Below are positions 12,773 through 23,485 of a stretch of DNA of 64,000 bases, one piece after another. Location of the stretch: positions 2,294,001-2,358,000 of the forward strand of contig JAESUZ010002383.1 in assembly GCA_017311185.1 (NCBI GenBank), written 5' to 3'. The translations under genes were made by a program, and so were the position numbers. The DNA is from Proteles cristata cristata. Lineage: Eukaryota; Chordata; Mammalia; Carnivora; Hyaenidae. The stretch's first letter is position 1. Each line of letters opens with the position of its first letter. Under the pieces are notes generated by a model. That model was not told where the DNA came from. It saw nothing but the letters and a program-made list of their open reading frames with translations, and did no database searches.

Positions 12773-13329
12773 GCGTGTTTTCTTGGTAGCACTGAACCTG
12801 TGAATAGACTCTTGCACCTCGGAGTGTTCCTTCCTGTCCCTCGGCTTCCTGCCCCTTTCCACCTACATTCTGCAAATGCAGGACCTCCGAGTCACTGGTA
12901 CAATTTCGGCAGTCCAACGTCCTCCTGGCATTAGTGATAACCTCTCTCAAAGCCTCGCCAGTGTCCCTCCAGCCAACAATGACAGGGGTTAATGGCTTCC
13001 CAGGTGGCTCACCTCATTTTTGCATGATGCTGGTAGTTAAGCTTCTTCTGTTATTCTTTGAAAGCTCAGAAAGTTCCCTAGCAGCCCATTACCCGCCCTT
13101 CAGAGGGTCATTCAGGATAAATCTGACTCCTACCTTGTTTGCTACCCCTGTGGAGTCCTCACCCACCCACCTGCCTTAGTCAAGGCTTTTGTTCTTGGCC
13201 AGACATGTCATTTTCTTCCATCAGTCTTCATAAAGCACGACTCTGAGCCTCCCCACGTTGTACTCCTTTCAACCCCAAAGCTCTAATTTGCCTAGATAAT
13301 AACATCAGTAACGGCAAAAACTAACAGAT

Positions 13330-13562
13330 ATTAATGAACACCAGGCATTATGGAAAAAGAAAACTAACAACGTTATATTTATTAACTTATATGATCTTCA
13401 CAGGGACCCTCAAGTTGGTGCTATTATTACCACCCATTTTATAGGTGAGACAGCAGAAGCACAGGGAGATTAAGAGACTTGTCTGCAACCACACAGCTCA
13501 TCAGTGTAGAGCCATGACGGAGCCCCGCTGGTCTAGCCCTGCAGTCCATGCTCCGAACACTG
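13330..13562 (-). mobile_element. MIR SINE, near full length
   Basis: ACACCAGGCATTATGG, ACCACCCATTTTATAGGTGA, ACCACACAGCTCATCAGTG and CAGTCCATGCTCCGAACAC follow the reverse-complement MIR from tail to head. Confidence 0.87.
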
Positions 13563-13959
13563 CCAGCCTCACCCCTGCAGAAGAAAGAACTGCTACAACA
13601 TACCCTGCGCATCAGCAGGGACTGGAGTATGCTAGGTGCTCTCAAGTGGATGAGAACTACTGGCCCTTCATTCTACATGTTATGCCTCAACATGATCAAT
13701 GCTTGACAGCTTCCCATACTGTTGACTCACACGACTTTACTGTCAATGAATCCTTTAAATCTCTTTTACCCACATGGCTGCTAAGTCACAGCAACCCCAT
13801 CCTTTTCTCGGACAGTTGGCTTTATGGACTCTGTGCCTGGCCTGGCCCAATTATCATCCCTCTGCCCTATATCTGATGGCCCATAAAGTTGTCTTATGAG
13901 CCATCTTCTCTGTGCCCTTGCTCTTGAAGGAATTAGAGAAGGTCAAGAAGGAGTTTAGA

Positions 13960-14110
13960 TTACAGAATCATAGAACTCTAGGGAGCAAAACAAGAGAACA
14001 TTCAGTCCTCTGCCTCATTTTACAGATGAGGAGAGCAAGACCGAAGGGCAAATGAACTATAAGGACATGTGGCCAGCGAGTGGTGTGGCTGAAATCAGAA
14101 TCTGGGTGCC
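13960..14110 (-). mobile_element. MIR-like fragment
   Basis: CTCATTTTACAGATGAGGA followed by a diverged association with GAATCTGGGTGCCTGC resembles reverse-complement MIR. The flanks do not align clearly. Confidence 0.45.
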
Positions 14111-15460
14111 TGCTCTTTCAGCCAGGGCTCCTCCAGCTGCTCTAGACTGTTTGTAATCGGTGTTTCTGGGCTGACAAGTACAACAAGGAGAAAGTGTTCT
14201 CTCTGCCAATGGACAAGGAAACCTCAATGGGTTTAAGATGATAGCAGAAAGCTTGCTGAAACAGGCAACAGAATCAACAGGCCACAAAGGTGATGAGACA
14301 GGCAAAAAGGCTGCCCATGGATTCTCTGAGCTCCCGATGCGATGTTCAAACCTGCACTCATTTGCTTACCGCACACCAACGTGCTTACAGGGGATGCCAC
14401 TCAGGGTTCAGGTACAGTTAGCATGCAACCACCACTATTTTTGAACAATCCCTAAGTCACCTGCACCACAGTCCTTAGAACCTAAAAGCCAATGGTTTGT
14501 TTCTGCCATTTCTCTTTGCACTTGGTTTCTCTTTTCTGTTCCCTTCGCCCCAGCCCCAACTCCAAGCTCGTATTTCAACTTGGCAGAAAGGCGATGTGAT
14601 GGGACTGCACTTTAACAATTGCCAGGAACACAGCCAGAGAGCAAACCATGCATGGGGGACTGAGGAGGGCCGAGCGTCTGCCCTGGGAGGGGCTTACACC
14701 CCCACAGGTACATGAGGGCTCCTGTGGATGAAAAGCAACTCGCTTCCTGCCTCTGGCAAGCATGGCCCTTCAAGGGATCCTGACAAGGTCTTTCCTACCC
14801 AAGTTTTCCCTCAAGGGAATGCTTTTTTGGCAAGAGCCATGACTGCATTATATTTTCCAGCAAATTCAACAAAACTGATTCCAATTTCATTATTTCAAAC
14901 CAATGCCCATTTGACTTAAGGTAGGTTTAAATTTACCTGGTTTATCTCTGTGTTATCTGGAAAGAAAAGTCTGGCCAGAAAAAAAAAGAGAGAGAAAGAA
15001 AAAACACACAGGACAAGGTTTAACCTACCTACAAAAAATGTGGCCGTTTCAAGGATTCCAGTACATTCTTTAATTACAAAGGTCCCAGGGGGTTCATTAA
15101 AACAATATACTAAGAGCGGCTAATTCCTACTGCAAGATAAGATGGCATTTTTCCAAACTACTCCCATTTCCAATTTTGCATTAATTTAAACTGAGCCCAA
15201 GTCAACCAAATCAGTAAACTAGATAATTATACAATTTTTAGAATGGGATTCTATCTCAGACTCAGAAGCTGACTGGTCTACAGACTTTCAACCTTTCTGT
15301 TTAACTGTTTAAAGCAGTTAAACCCTTTTTCCCAGGGAAGTCTGACTGGGAATGCAAGCCTAGGCCACAGATAAATCAGAGCTGCTGCCCCCTGACTCCC
15401 CGTGGAAGCCTGTCCCCAGGGCTCCCGAGAACACAGGTGAGTAAGTATTATTCTCATCCA

Positions 15461-15650
15461 GGGGTCAGCAAACTCACTCCACAAAGGGACAGACAGCAAA
15501 TACTTTAGACTTTGTGGGAACATACAAAGTTTCTCACATATTTTTTGGCTTTTTTGGTTTCCTTTTATGACTTTCAAAATGTAAAAAAAGACATTTTTAG
15601 CTTGCAGGCCAGAGGCCGGGTGTCTCCCACAGGTCACTGCTGGCCAACTT
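15461..15650 (+). mobile_element. hAT (MER58-like) DNA-transposon fossil
   Basis: The head GGGGTCAGCAAACT is followed by ATACTTTAGACTTTGTGG, and the end by a diverged GCAGGCCAGAGGCCGGG. A T-rich insertion lies in the middle. The family name is from recall. Confidence 0.6.
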
Positions 15651-15714
15651 GGATTTATTTTTAACAGCCCTATGGAGGCAGGTGTATTGGGCACGTAAGA
15701 AACCGCACACGTTT

Positions 15715-15985
15715 AAAGCATATGATTTGATACGTGCTGGCATAAAGATTTACCGTGAGCCCATCACACCGCCATCAAGCACGGTGGACATGGGCCACCT
15801 CTCCCTCACCCCTCCCCAGCCAACCACCCATCTGCCTTCTGTCACTATAGGTTAGTCTGCATTTTCTAGAGTTTTATATATGCAGAATCACACACTATAG
15901 ATTCTTTTTGATGTTTGGCTCTTGCCCTCAGCACTATTTTGAGGTACACACATATTGTGTGGATCAGCAATTCATTCCTCTTCAT
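15715..15985 (+). mobile_element. L1 (L1ME-type) 3' UTR fossil
   Basis: GTTTTATATATGCAGAATCA, TTTGATGTTTGGCTCTTGC and GGATCAGCAATTCATTCCTC correspond to a recurrent old L1 3' UTR segment. Confidence 0.6.
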
Positions 15986-16651
15986 GAAGACTTTCGTGCA
16001 CGCAAGTGTAGAAATGAGAGGCCGGAGGTGCCTGTCCCCAAATCACAGAGATGCCGGCAAAGCCAGTCCTGAGACAAGCCCCGGCGGCCCTCCTCAGCAT
16101 TCTTGCCAGGCCATTTCATTGCTCACTTCCCCGGGGGGGTTGTGAAAACCTCCTGCTGTGTTTGCAGGGTCGGCACCCACAAATCCAAGATCCCTCAAGT
16201 CCAAGATCCCTGAGACCAGAGAGCACAGGGCAATGCCCAGAGCGAAACACATTCCAAGCTGTATCTGAGGATTCCCAGATAAATCAGATATATTAAATAA
16301 AACTGAGAGGAGATGGGTTTATTCACCAAGTAGTTACTAAGCACCTACTATGTGCCAGGCGCTGTGCTGGCTGAAGCAAAATCATTGAGCTCTGCCCTCA
16401 AGGAGTTTAGAGTCTAACAAGTAAGGAGAGGCTGACAGAAAAAAAAAAAATACATGATCACAAATCGATTAACATTGCTTAAAAGGAAGGAAGAGGATAC
16501 AGTGATAGAGATGGGGAAGGGTGACATGTGGTTAAGGGCGCACGTGACAGGGTGGCCTCTGGAGGCTAGCGATGGGGTAAGCCAGGGCAGGCAGCAGCCC
16601 TTACAGAGGCTGAGCCCCTCAGCGGGGAGGGAGTGGTGTCTAGGATTCCAC

Positions 16652-16692
16652 GTAGCCAGAGCCTAGGGGAGGTGTAGCCAGAGCCTAGGGGT
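16652..16692. repeat. Direct tandem duplication
   Basis: GTAGCCAGAGCCTAGGGG occurs twice in direct succession with a GAGGT spacer. This is a small local duplication within old L2 sequence. Confidence 0.85.
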
Positions 16693-16875
16693 GCTGAGGG
16701 AGAGTGGCGGGTGCAGAGCAGACAGGGCGTGTGTGCAGAGAACCTCACTAAACCATCTGATAGAGACTGGATTTCACCATAAATGGAAGGTGCCCTACAT
16801 TTAAAATGAAGCCACGGCAGGGTTTTGGGAAAAAGGGTGATATATTGCCATTTATATTTTTAAAACAATCACTCT

Positions 16876-17079
16876 TGGAACACTTAGGTGGCTCAGTCGG
16901 TTAAGCATCCAACTTGGGATCAGGTCACGATCTAACAGCTATGAGTTTGAGCCCCGAGTTGGGCTCTGTGCTGACAGCTTGGAGCCTGAAGCCTGCTTCG
17001 GATTCTGTGTCTTCCTCTTTCTCTGCCCCTCCCCCAACTCAAAAATTAAAAAAAAAAAAAAACCATTAGAAAATATATA
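16876..17079 (+). mobile_element. Carnivore (felid-type) SINE nested in L2
   Basis: Head GAACACTTAGGTGGCTCAG, body GGGCTCTGTGCTGACAGC, A15 tail. The target-site duplication is imperfect (AACAATCACTCT before, AATAATCACTCT after) and lies in antisense L2 sequence. Confidence 0.95.
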
Positions 17080-18130
17080 AAATAATCACTCTGGCTGCTG
17101 CTGCCACTGCACAGAAAACAGAATAAGAAAGCCAGGAAGTTAGGGACAGAGAGGATGGAAAGTTTGCATCCTGCTTCTAGATGTGCTGAGTGCCCAATTT
17201 CTTAAGCCTGTGGCTATAGGCCTACGTGTCATCTTAGAGTATGCTTTAGAACTACATGGACTTTGAAGTCCAGATAAAAAGCAGCTTTCCAAATTTTCAG
17301 CAGGGACTAGACGAATTTGGCTGCTGCCGATCAGGTTAGGGCTCAGACAAGCCAGGCCCTTGGAGTACAGAGCTAGTAATAATCTGAAATGCTCAAAAAG
17401 GCCTATCAATCTGTGCAAAACTGTTGCTAGCTTCCCTGTTTGCATAGTGAGCAGCCAGGAGCAGGGTTTTACCTGTTACCCCAGTATTCGCCCAGGGCTC
17501 CGGTGCGCACCTAAGTCACTCAGGCAGACCTTGCTTCCTGGCTTCTGAATCCTGCTCTCAACATGGTCCGCCCTCCAGGGTAAGAGCACAGGGCAGCTCC
17601 TGGAGCAGCCAGCAGCAGGGAGCCATGTGCCCAAGGCGGGAGGTCAGAACCCTGTTCCTGGTCCTGACTAGTCATGTCATGTGCCACACGACCTTAGCCA
17701 AATCCTTCTGCCTCCTTGGTTTATAAACCAAGATGGTAAAAGGGCCACCGCTGTCTCCCTGCCTCCCGAGGAATCGGCAAGCACCTCCTTAAATGATGGC
17801 TGTGGAGGGCTCAGAGATATGTTAACCCTGCACTAAGCAGAGACCCTCTTTTACCACCAAGGTGAAGGTCACCTGATAAGTGGCAGACTGTGTGAAATGC
17901 CTATTAAGAAATGCTGGGCTCAGGGGCTTTGTCTTGGGGTACCAGGGAATTCGGTAAACTGACACTTTATTTTCCCATGTACTTCTTATCCATCAGCCTC
18001 AATCACCCAGAACATGATCATGAGCCCCTTAAATATGCCGAAAAGACCTCTGCTGAGATCCATGCTTGGGGCTGTTGGCCAAATGTGTCCTCCAAAAGAG
18101 CCCTGGTTTCCCTGTGACACTGTGTAGTGT

Positions 18131-18330
18131 AGGGGTCGGCATACTTTTCCTGTAACGTGTCGGATAATAAGGCTTCTAGGCTTTGCTGGTCAGAGAGTCT
18201 GTGTCACAGCTTTACCACTCTGTCATTTTGGTGCAAAGGTAGCCAGACGCAGCAAACAAACTGGTGCAGCTGTGCTCCAGTGAAACTTTATTTACAGAGA
18301 TAGGTGGAGGCCCAGGTGTGGCCAGGGAGC
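18131..18330 (+). mobile_element. hAT (MER58-like) fossil
   Basis: AGGGGTCGGCATACTTTTCC, GGCTTTGCTGGTCAGAG and CAGTGAAACTTTATTTACAG match the recurrent non-autonomous hAT consensus. Confidence 0.7.
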
Positions 18331-18368
18331 CAGAGTGTGCTCACACAGTTTAGAAAAACTGGAATCTG

Positions 18369-18583
18369 GGGCACCTGGGTGGCTCAGTCAGTGAAGCGTC
18401 TGGCTCTTGATTTCAGCTCAGGTCACAACCACACAGTTGATGAGCTTGAGCCTCATGTTGGGCTCTGCACTGACAGTTCGGAGCTGGCTTGGGATTCTCT
18501 CTCTCCCTCTCTCTCTGGCCCTCCCATGTTTGTGCTCTTTCTCTCTCTCAAAATAAATAAAGAGACATGAAAAAATATTTATA
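18369..18583 (+). mobile_element. Carnivore SINE
   Basis: Head GGGCACCTGGGTGGCTCAG, body with TTGGGCTCTGCACTGACAG, CT-rich stretch, AAAATAAATAAAG tail. It is flanked by the repeated site GGAATCTG (18361-18368 and 18591-18598). Confidence 0.95.
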
Positions 18584-18704
18584 AAAAATGGAATCTGAGT
18601 ATCTTCGGACAGGCTTGTATTTACCCATTCCTCATGGGCTTTATCCCCCATCTTATACTCCCATCAATTCCCTCTATGTCTTCTATCTGACCCCAGGAAT
18701 GATA

Positions 18705-18935
18705 CTCATAACAGCAGCAAACATTTCTTTGGACTCACTGTGTGCCACGCCTTCTGCCAAGCATTTTGCATGTATCGAGTCATTTAATCACTATAGAAAC
18801 TCTATTATCATTCCCATGGAAAAGGAGACCAAGTGAGGTTCAGAACTGGCTCCTCAGCAGGCAGCTGATGGCAGAGGCAGGACTTGAACCTGCCAATCCA
18901 GCTCCAGCTTGTGCCCTTGACCACTATGCATATTG
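18705..18935 (-). mobile_element. MIR SINE, near full length
   Basis: ACTGTGTGCCACGCCTTC, TTTAATCACTATAGAAAC, GGCAGAGGCAGGACTTGAAC and CAGCTCCAGCTTGTGCCC follow reverse-complement MIR. Confidence 0.85.
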
Positions 18936-19424
18936 CCCAGCAGGTGCCAACAGTACAAAGCAGGACAGCAGATGATGAGGAAGACACCACACCTCTCACT
19001 TCCTCTCAGGGTGAGGAGCAGCTTGCCACAGTTTACCCCATTCTAAGGGGCCAGGCTCCACAAATGTGCTCAGTGGGAAATGAGACTGGGGTGGGGGGTG
19101 GTCACTGGAGTCAGGCGCTAACAGGAGTGAACTGTCACAAGATAGCTGGTGGCCTGAGAAGTGTAGCAGGAAAGCTGAAGGAAAGGGGACAAAGGAATTA
19201 TTATTCCCTGGTTGGCCCGCTGCTCAGGGACAAGCACCTCACACAATCCCCAGCACCGCCAAGGCCGTGCTATGTGAAATGCATTTCCATCTGCAGCACA
19301 TTTAGTATCGCTTGGGTGCTTGTGAGCAACACGGGGTCTCAGCCTCAGCCCAGGTCTGAATCCGTCGACATTTTAGCAAGATGCCAGGTGATTCATAGGC
19401 GACAGGACATCTGAGAAGCCCCTT

Positions 19425-19535
19425 CTAGGTGGTCGTGTTATTGTTCCCATTCCACAGGAGCCTAAGGCTCGAAGCAGTTAACTACCTCACAAGCTGGCCC
19501 TAGCTGGTTCTTCAGAGTCTATGCTCAGTCCCCTG
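19425..19535 (-). mobile_element. MIR SINE fragment
   Basis: The MIR-like core TTGTTCCCATTCCACAGGAG, then AAGGCTCGAAGCAGTTAACT, in reverse-complement orientation. Confidence 0.6.
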
Positions 19536-21295
19536 AGGTGCTCCAAGCAAGACCTGTAAGACATTTACTTTCACAGCAAGAGTGCATCGGTAAGTAATGA
19601 GATCACCAAGGCAAGATCACAAATATGTAAAATGCTGACCTTGTATCATCAACACAAGATTCAGTTAGGTGCAGGCTACTATTTTTAAAGAAATATGGAA
19701 TAAATAGTTAAGCAAGACAGCAAGTAATATTAATTTCCACAATGTTTTAAATATCTTGTTTTCACACAATCAACTAATTTTCCATTCCCTAAAGAGGTTG
19801 GTAATAGGATGCTGAGGGGCCTTGAATTTGGCCACCACACTGGGTAGACTTCTCTTCTAGGCACGTGTTTGTGGATGATGGTGATCAGATTGATCAGCGG
19901 ATGCCTGAGAGGCAGACATCAGAGACCCAGATCCATAGGTTCCTGAAATAAGACAGACATCTGTACCTGGGATTAGGCTGTAAGCTCTCGTTTGATGCTA
20001 AGCACCTTGGATGCTTTGCAATGCTTCCTAAGCGGTGCCTTTGGGATTCCAGCAGCAAGGTCCCCTCCCACCCCTCTACTATGTACTGTAACGTCAGGAT
20101 AAGACCACAGGTCTCTCCGTCTTGAATTGAGGGCAGAACTGGGAAGCTGAAGAGGTAGCCCACTCCTTAGCATCTATATTTAACAAACTGTTTCTTGATA
20201 AGCATTTGGAAGCAGGGAACACACATATTTAGCTGCTATCCTTCACATGGCTCTAGGGAACAGAAATCCCTCAGGATACTGCAAGGGAACGGAGTGTGAC
20301 AAAGGGATATACGATCTACAAAAAAGAAAGCTTGGAGCAACTCTGGCAGCTACTTTCTCTTTCTCTGCATGGGCAGTTTCTGTCTGTCCTGCTTCCTTCC
20401 CGGCTCCTCCAGAGGACCCCACCTCTCTCAGGGTGGCACCTCTTCTCCCTGTGGTTCTGGTTTCCTCATTCTCTCACAGGATTCTCTGTTTCCAAATGGG
20501 TCCCACTTCCTCAGCACTGTACCCCCGGGAAGCTTCTGCCTCAGCCTGATCACAACTCGGGACACATCCTTTTGGTTTCTTTCCCTGTAACTCCTGCAAA
20601 ACTCTGTTTTCCAATGCCAAGGGGAGAATCTCATAGGTCCAGCTGGGCTTTCTGAGCCAGAATCATGGCTGCCAAACACCAGTGTGCTGGGCTGCCTTGG
20701 GTCAGAGGACAGCCCCCTGAGCCACTGAGCCAATGGTGTGGGGGCTATGTGATGGCATCCCCCATGCACGGGCCCCAGCAGCTAGGGAGATTCCCTCAGA
20801 AGAGGGGAAGACATGTAATAGGACTGAAGGCACAGCACGTACTTCAGAATTTCAGTGAGTCCCAGAATCTGAGGGAGAAGGAGGCTATTCTGAGATGGTT
20901 GACTCCAAATGTACACACGCCCCCGTGCCCCCACTAAAATCCTCAGCCTCCCGGGGCAGAGGTCACCCCTCTTCCCAAAGAGGTTAGAGACAAAGGAGAT
21001 TGGGTAGGGGCAGATTGGGCATGGGACAGGAAAACAATACAGAACACTTCCTGCAGGCTAAAGTCAGCAATGAATGTAACCCTGAAGAGGGGACGCGCTA
21101 ACATCACACTTAAGGCACATCTGTTTTCCACGCACACTCACTAGATACTATGGGGACAGGGATGTCTTGTTAAAAGTAACCATTTTCACATGCTGTATTG
21201 TGTTCAAAAGTTTGAGATGTTCTGAATTTATGTAAAAACCTCACCATATTTTTCATCTTTTGGGCCTTTTCTCATCAAAGAATACCAGGTAATAA

Positions 21296-21503
21296 GAGCA
21301 CCTGGGTGGCTCCGTTGGCTAAGCATCTGATTCTGGATTTCGGCTCAGGTCATAATCTTATGGTTCCTGAAATCGAGTCCCATGACAGGCTCTGCACTGA
21401 CAGTGAAGAGCCTGCTTGGGATTCTCATTCTCTCTCTCTCTCTCTCTCTCTTTCTCCCCACCCCGCCCATCCCTCATCTCTCAAAGTAAATAAATGTTCA
21501 AAA
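21296..21503 (+). mobile_element. Carnivore SINE
   Basis: Head GAGCACCTGGGTGGCTCCG, body with GGCTCTGCACTGACAG, (CT)n stretch and AAAGTAAATAAATG tail. The diverged target-site duplication AGAATACCAGGTAATAA / AGGAATACTGGGCAATAA marks an old insertion. Confidence 0.94.
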
Positions 21504-22264
21504 GAAGGAATACTGGGCAATAATGATTTATAAAACTGAAGTAACACCCCAGATTCTGCGTATTCGAAGACTAATGTAGACACACCATCACTCACCCTTT
21601 TTTAATACTTCGACGAATCATAGTAGGAGAAGGGGGTTGGGTCACTTGTGGACTTTCAGAAGGATTTCCAAATCACGCCACAAGTCCCCTGGTTCACCGT
21701 GGCTAACACTTCTGGGATTCTGACTGACATCAACAAAATCAGACTCGAGTGGCAAGTATTCCTTTATCCAAAAAAAGGTGATCAAAAAGCTTTCAGAACC
21801 AATTTGTTATTTTGTTTTTCTAGGGAAACTGAAAAACTGCCAGAGGCACCTAAAAGGAAGCTTCACTTGGTTCCAAAACAGAAGTGATATAATTGCAAGG
21901 TCAAGTCCACACAGACATGCAAACTATTTCCTTTGAGCAGGTGTGGAGGAGAGAAAGGGGTGATACTTTTTTTTCTTTTTTTAAAGAGCCCACGTCTTCC
22001 TAAAACCAGTGCCATGACTCACTCACCTCACATCTGAGCTGAGAATGACAACACCCAACGTGTCCTTTTGAACCTGTCTGGCTCAGAGTCGGCTGAAAAC
22101 TGATCCATTAACACAGGGCAGATTTTGATGCAAAGGAAATAAAGATGTATAAGTTTATGGGAACGTCTTAAATAACCATTTATAGTCTTGGATGATTTTA
22201 TTTTACTCGAGAGGAGAAAATGTGAAATAATAGATGCAGGGAATAAATCTTATTTACCAGCCCA

Positions 22265-22450
22265 GGTTTCTCAGTGTCAGCACTGCTGATGTTTTGTGCC
22301 GGGTAATTCTCTGCTGCGGGACTGTCCAGCGAGTGCTCTGTCAGCAGCATCCCTGACCTCTACCCCCGAGAAGCCAACGGCACCTTCCTCAGTCATGGCA
22401 ACCAAAATGGTTCCTTTTCTGAACATGATGTCAGAAAATCAACAGCAGGG
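22265..22450 (-). mobile_element. hAT-Charlie (MER20-like) fossil
   Basis: GTCAGCACTGCTGATGTTTT, GTGCCGGGTAATTCT, GCAGCATCCCTGACCTCTAC and AGTCATGGCAACCAAAATGG match the reverse complement of MER20. The 83-codon open frame across this element (22296-22547) is accidental. Confidence 0.75.
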
Positions 22451-22542
22451 AGTTCTTTACCCCGTACGCCACTTGCGCTCACTCGGTGGTCGGATTTCTA
22501 ACTTCCTTAATACGCGAGACACAACAACAGGAGACCACAGTC

Positions 22543-22667
22543 CCTGATCATTCTGGAAAGTGATGACTTTGAAGTTTATAAAGAAGCATGTCTTGAAGCC
22601 CTGGAGACTGCTGGGTCCTATTCAAACATGTCCTCCATCAAAATGATGGCACTGGCATACAAAGGCT
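22543..22667 (+). other. Coding-like patch, unidentified
   Basis: One plus-strand frame reads without a stop from upstream of SLIILESDDFEVYKEACLEA to MMALAYKG and ends at TGA. The amino-acid composition looks protein-like, but I do not recognise it and there is no evident splice signal or start. It could be the remnant of a processed pseudogene, or chance. Confidence 0.25.
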
Positions 22668-22934
22668 GACTTGCCAGGTAAAAAGGTTCGCAAGTCATGT
22701 CAACAGATCACACTCCTGTCCGGCTCCTCTCCTATTGTACCTCCCCCAGATGGACACTCTGGAAATCATCCAGGAGGTCCCCAAGTCCAGCACTTTTGGA
22801 ATGTGGTTCAGGCCGTGGCCAAGGATGTTGTCTCATCTGAGATCTCCCAGAGCAAAGTGCCTGCGGTCAGCCCCAGCAGGCATTTTTCCCTTCCATGGTA
22901 GGTGATGCTGCCCATAGCTAAGAGGGCATGAAGC

Positions 22935-23240
22935 TCACTGCGCTCCCCGAGGCAGAGAGCACTGCACTAGCTTCGCATACCGTGTCCCAACAGGCACGGT
23001 CACCTGGCACAGGGGTTCTCTGTGCAAGATATCCAGCCCCTGCAGGGCCGTCACTTTCAGAAGCACGTACAGGATGTGAAAGAAGCTGTACCGTGTCACA
23101 CCCAACAAGGAGCGGAGGGGCTTGCTGTGCAGCCATTGTGCAAACGAGCAGATACAGCCTTTATGAGATACCCACATGCTGAACAGCCAAATCCTTGCAT
23201 AGTCTTGTTCACTTCTAAGCAGATCCCATTAAGCCCTGGG
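22935..23240 (-). other. Open minus-strand frame, unidentified
   Basis: The minus-strand frame from about 23240 down to a TGA at 22935 is open for about 100 codons, including FAQWLHSKPLRSLLGVTRYS and FFHILYVLLKVTALQGLDIL, a hydrophobic, helix-like stretch. No homology is recognised and no MGAT5 splice-site pair brackets it. It is only about 110 bp from the residue 416-460 exon, in its downstream intron. It may be pseudogene-derived or chance. Confidence 0.2.
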
Positions 23241-23302
23241 CACTTGGCTTGATTACTCCCTGGATCAAAGTTAAATTAAATTACCCAACAAGCTTCTTTT
23301 CA

Positions 23303-23303
<1 letters not shown>

Positions 23304-23340
<37 letters not shown>
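23304..23340. repeat. (AC)18 microsatellite, (TG)18 in the MGAT5 sense strand
   Basis: This is a perfect dinucleotide run. In the transcript it is (UG)18, beginning 12 nt after the exon that ends at 23352, with only GTGAGTCCATC between. UG repeats are known binding sites for TDP-43 and CELF-type splicing regulators. Confidence 0.97.
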
Positions 23341-23342
<2 letters not shown>

Positions 23343-23351
23343 TGGACTCAC

Positions 23352-23485
23352 CTTCCAGAAGCTATCCACTTTGCCATACACAAGGGACTGGTTCTGCCTT
23401 TTGATTTCGTTAATGTGGTGGATGTCGCTGGAGTTAAGATGCTGCTCAACCACAAATCCCAGAAAGCTGTTGTCTGGGGTATGAG
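23352..23485 (-). CDS. MGAT5: MGAT5 internal exon, residues about 416-460
   Basis: This 134-nt exon completes Pro416 with CT, then encodes HTPDNSFLGFVVEQHLNSSD through LVYGKVDSFWK, ending on a whole codon (phase 0). The strand SFLGFVVEQ belongs to the region linking the two halves of the GT-B fold. Two N-glycosylation sequons are present, NSS at Asn433 and NQS at Asn447, both known GnT-V sites. The acceptor is CACATCAG, with a weaker pyrimidine tract than the other exons. The donor is GTGAGTCC. Eleven nucleotides into the following intron a (TG)18 dinucleotide repeat begins, very close to the 5' splice site. The next exon (expected to start NKKIYLDIIH) is not found in the 23.35 kb to the left, so it must lie outside the window or be missing from this assembly. 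Confidence 0.97.

Larger units (their letters stand above)
16318..17110 (-). mobile_element. L2 LINE fossil interrupted by a SINE
   Basis: Reverse-complement L2: TTACTAAGCACCTACTATGT, GTGCTGG, TCAAGGAGTTTAGAGTCTAA, then GCAGGGTTTTGGGAAAAAGG and CAATCACTCTGGCTGCTG. A plus-strand SINE (16876-17079) splits it and duplicates the AATCACTCT site. Confidence 0.7.
1..23351 (-). other. MGAT5: MGAT5 intron (partial, at least 23.35 kb) after residue 460
   Basis: This is intronic DNA from the donor of the residue 416-460 exon to the left edge. It is filled with carnivore SINEs and ancient MIR, L2, L1 and hAT fragments listed separately. Stretches in which I see nothing beyond unassigned AT/GC-mixed sequence are about 640-1350, 1860-2470, 4950-5940, 6660-7200, 7360-8370, 8520-11280, 11470-12540, 14110-15460, 17110-18130, 19540-21270 and 21530-22260. 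Open frames within these stretches are not supported by homology, splice sites or codon pattern. I looked for the next MGAT5 exon by its expected protein and did not find it. Confidence 0.85.

Noticed and set aside
16652..16692. Local duplication as a regulatory repeat
   Set aside because: It lies in old L2 sequence and is best explained by local slippage.
18884..19414. Open frame of 176 codons on the plus strand
   Set aside because: It starts inside a MIR element and runs through unassigned intron sequence. No protein family was recognised.
22296..22547. Open frame of 83 codons on the plus strand
   Set aside because: Most of it lies in a MER20-like DNA-transposon fossil.
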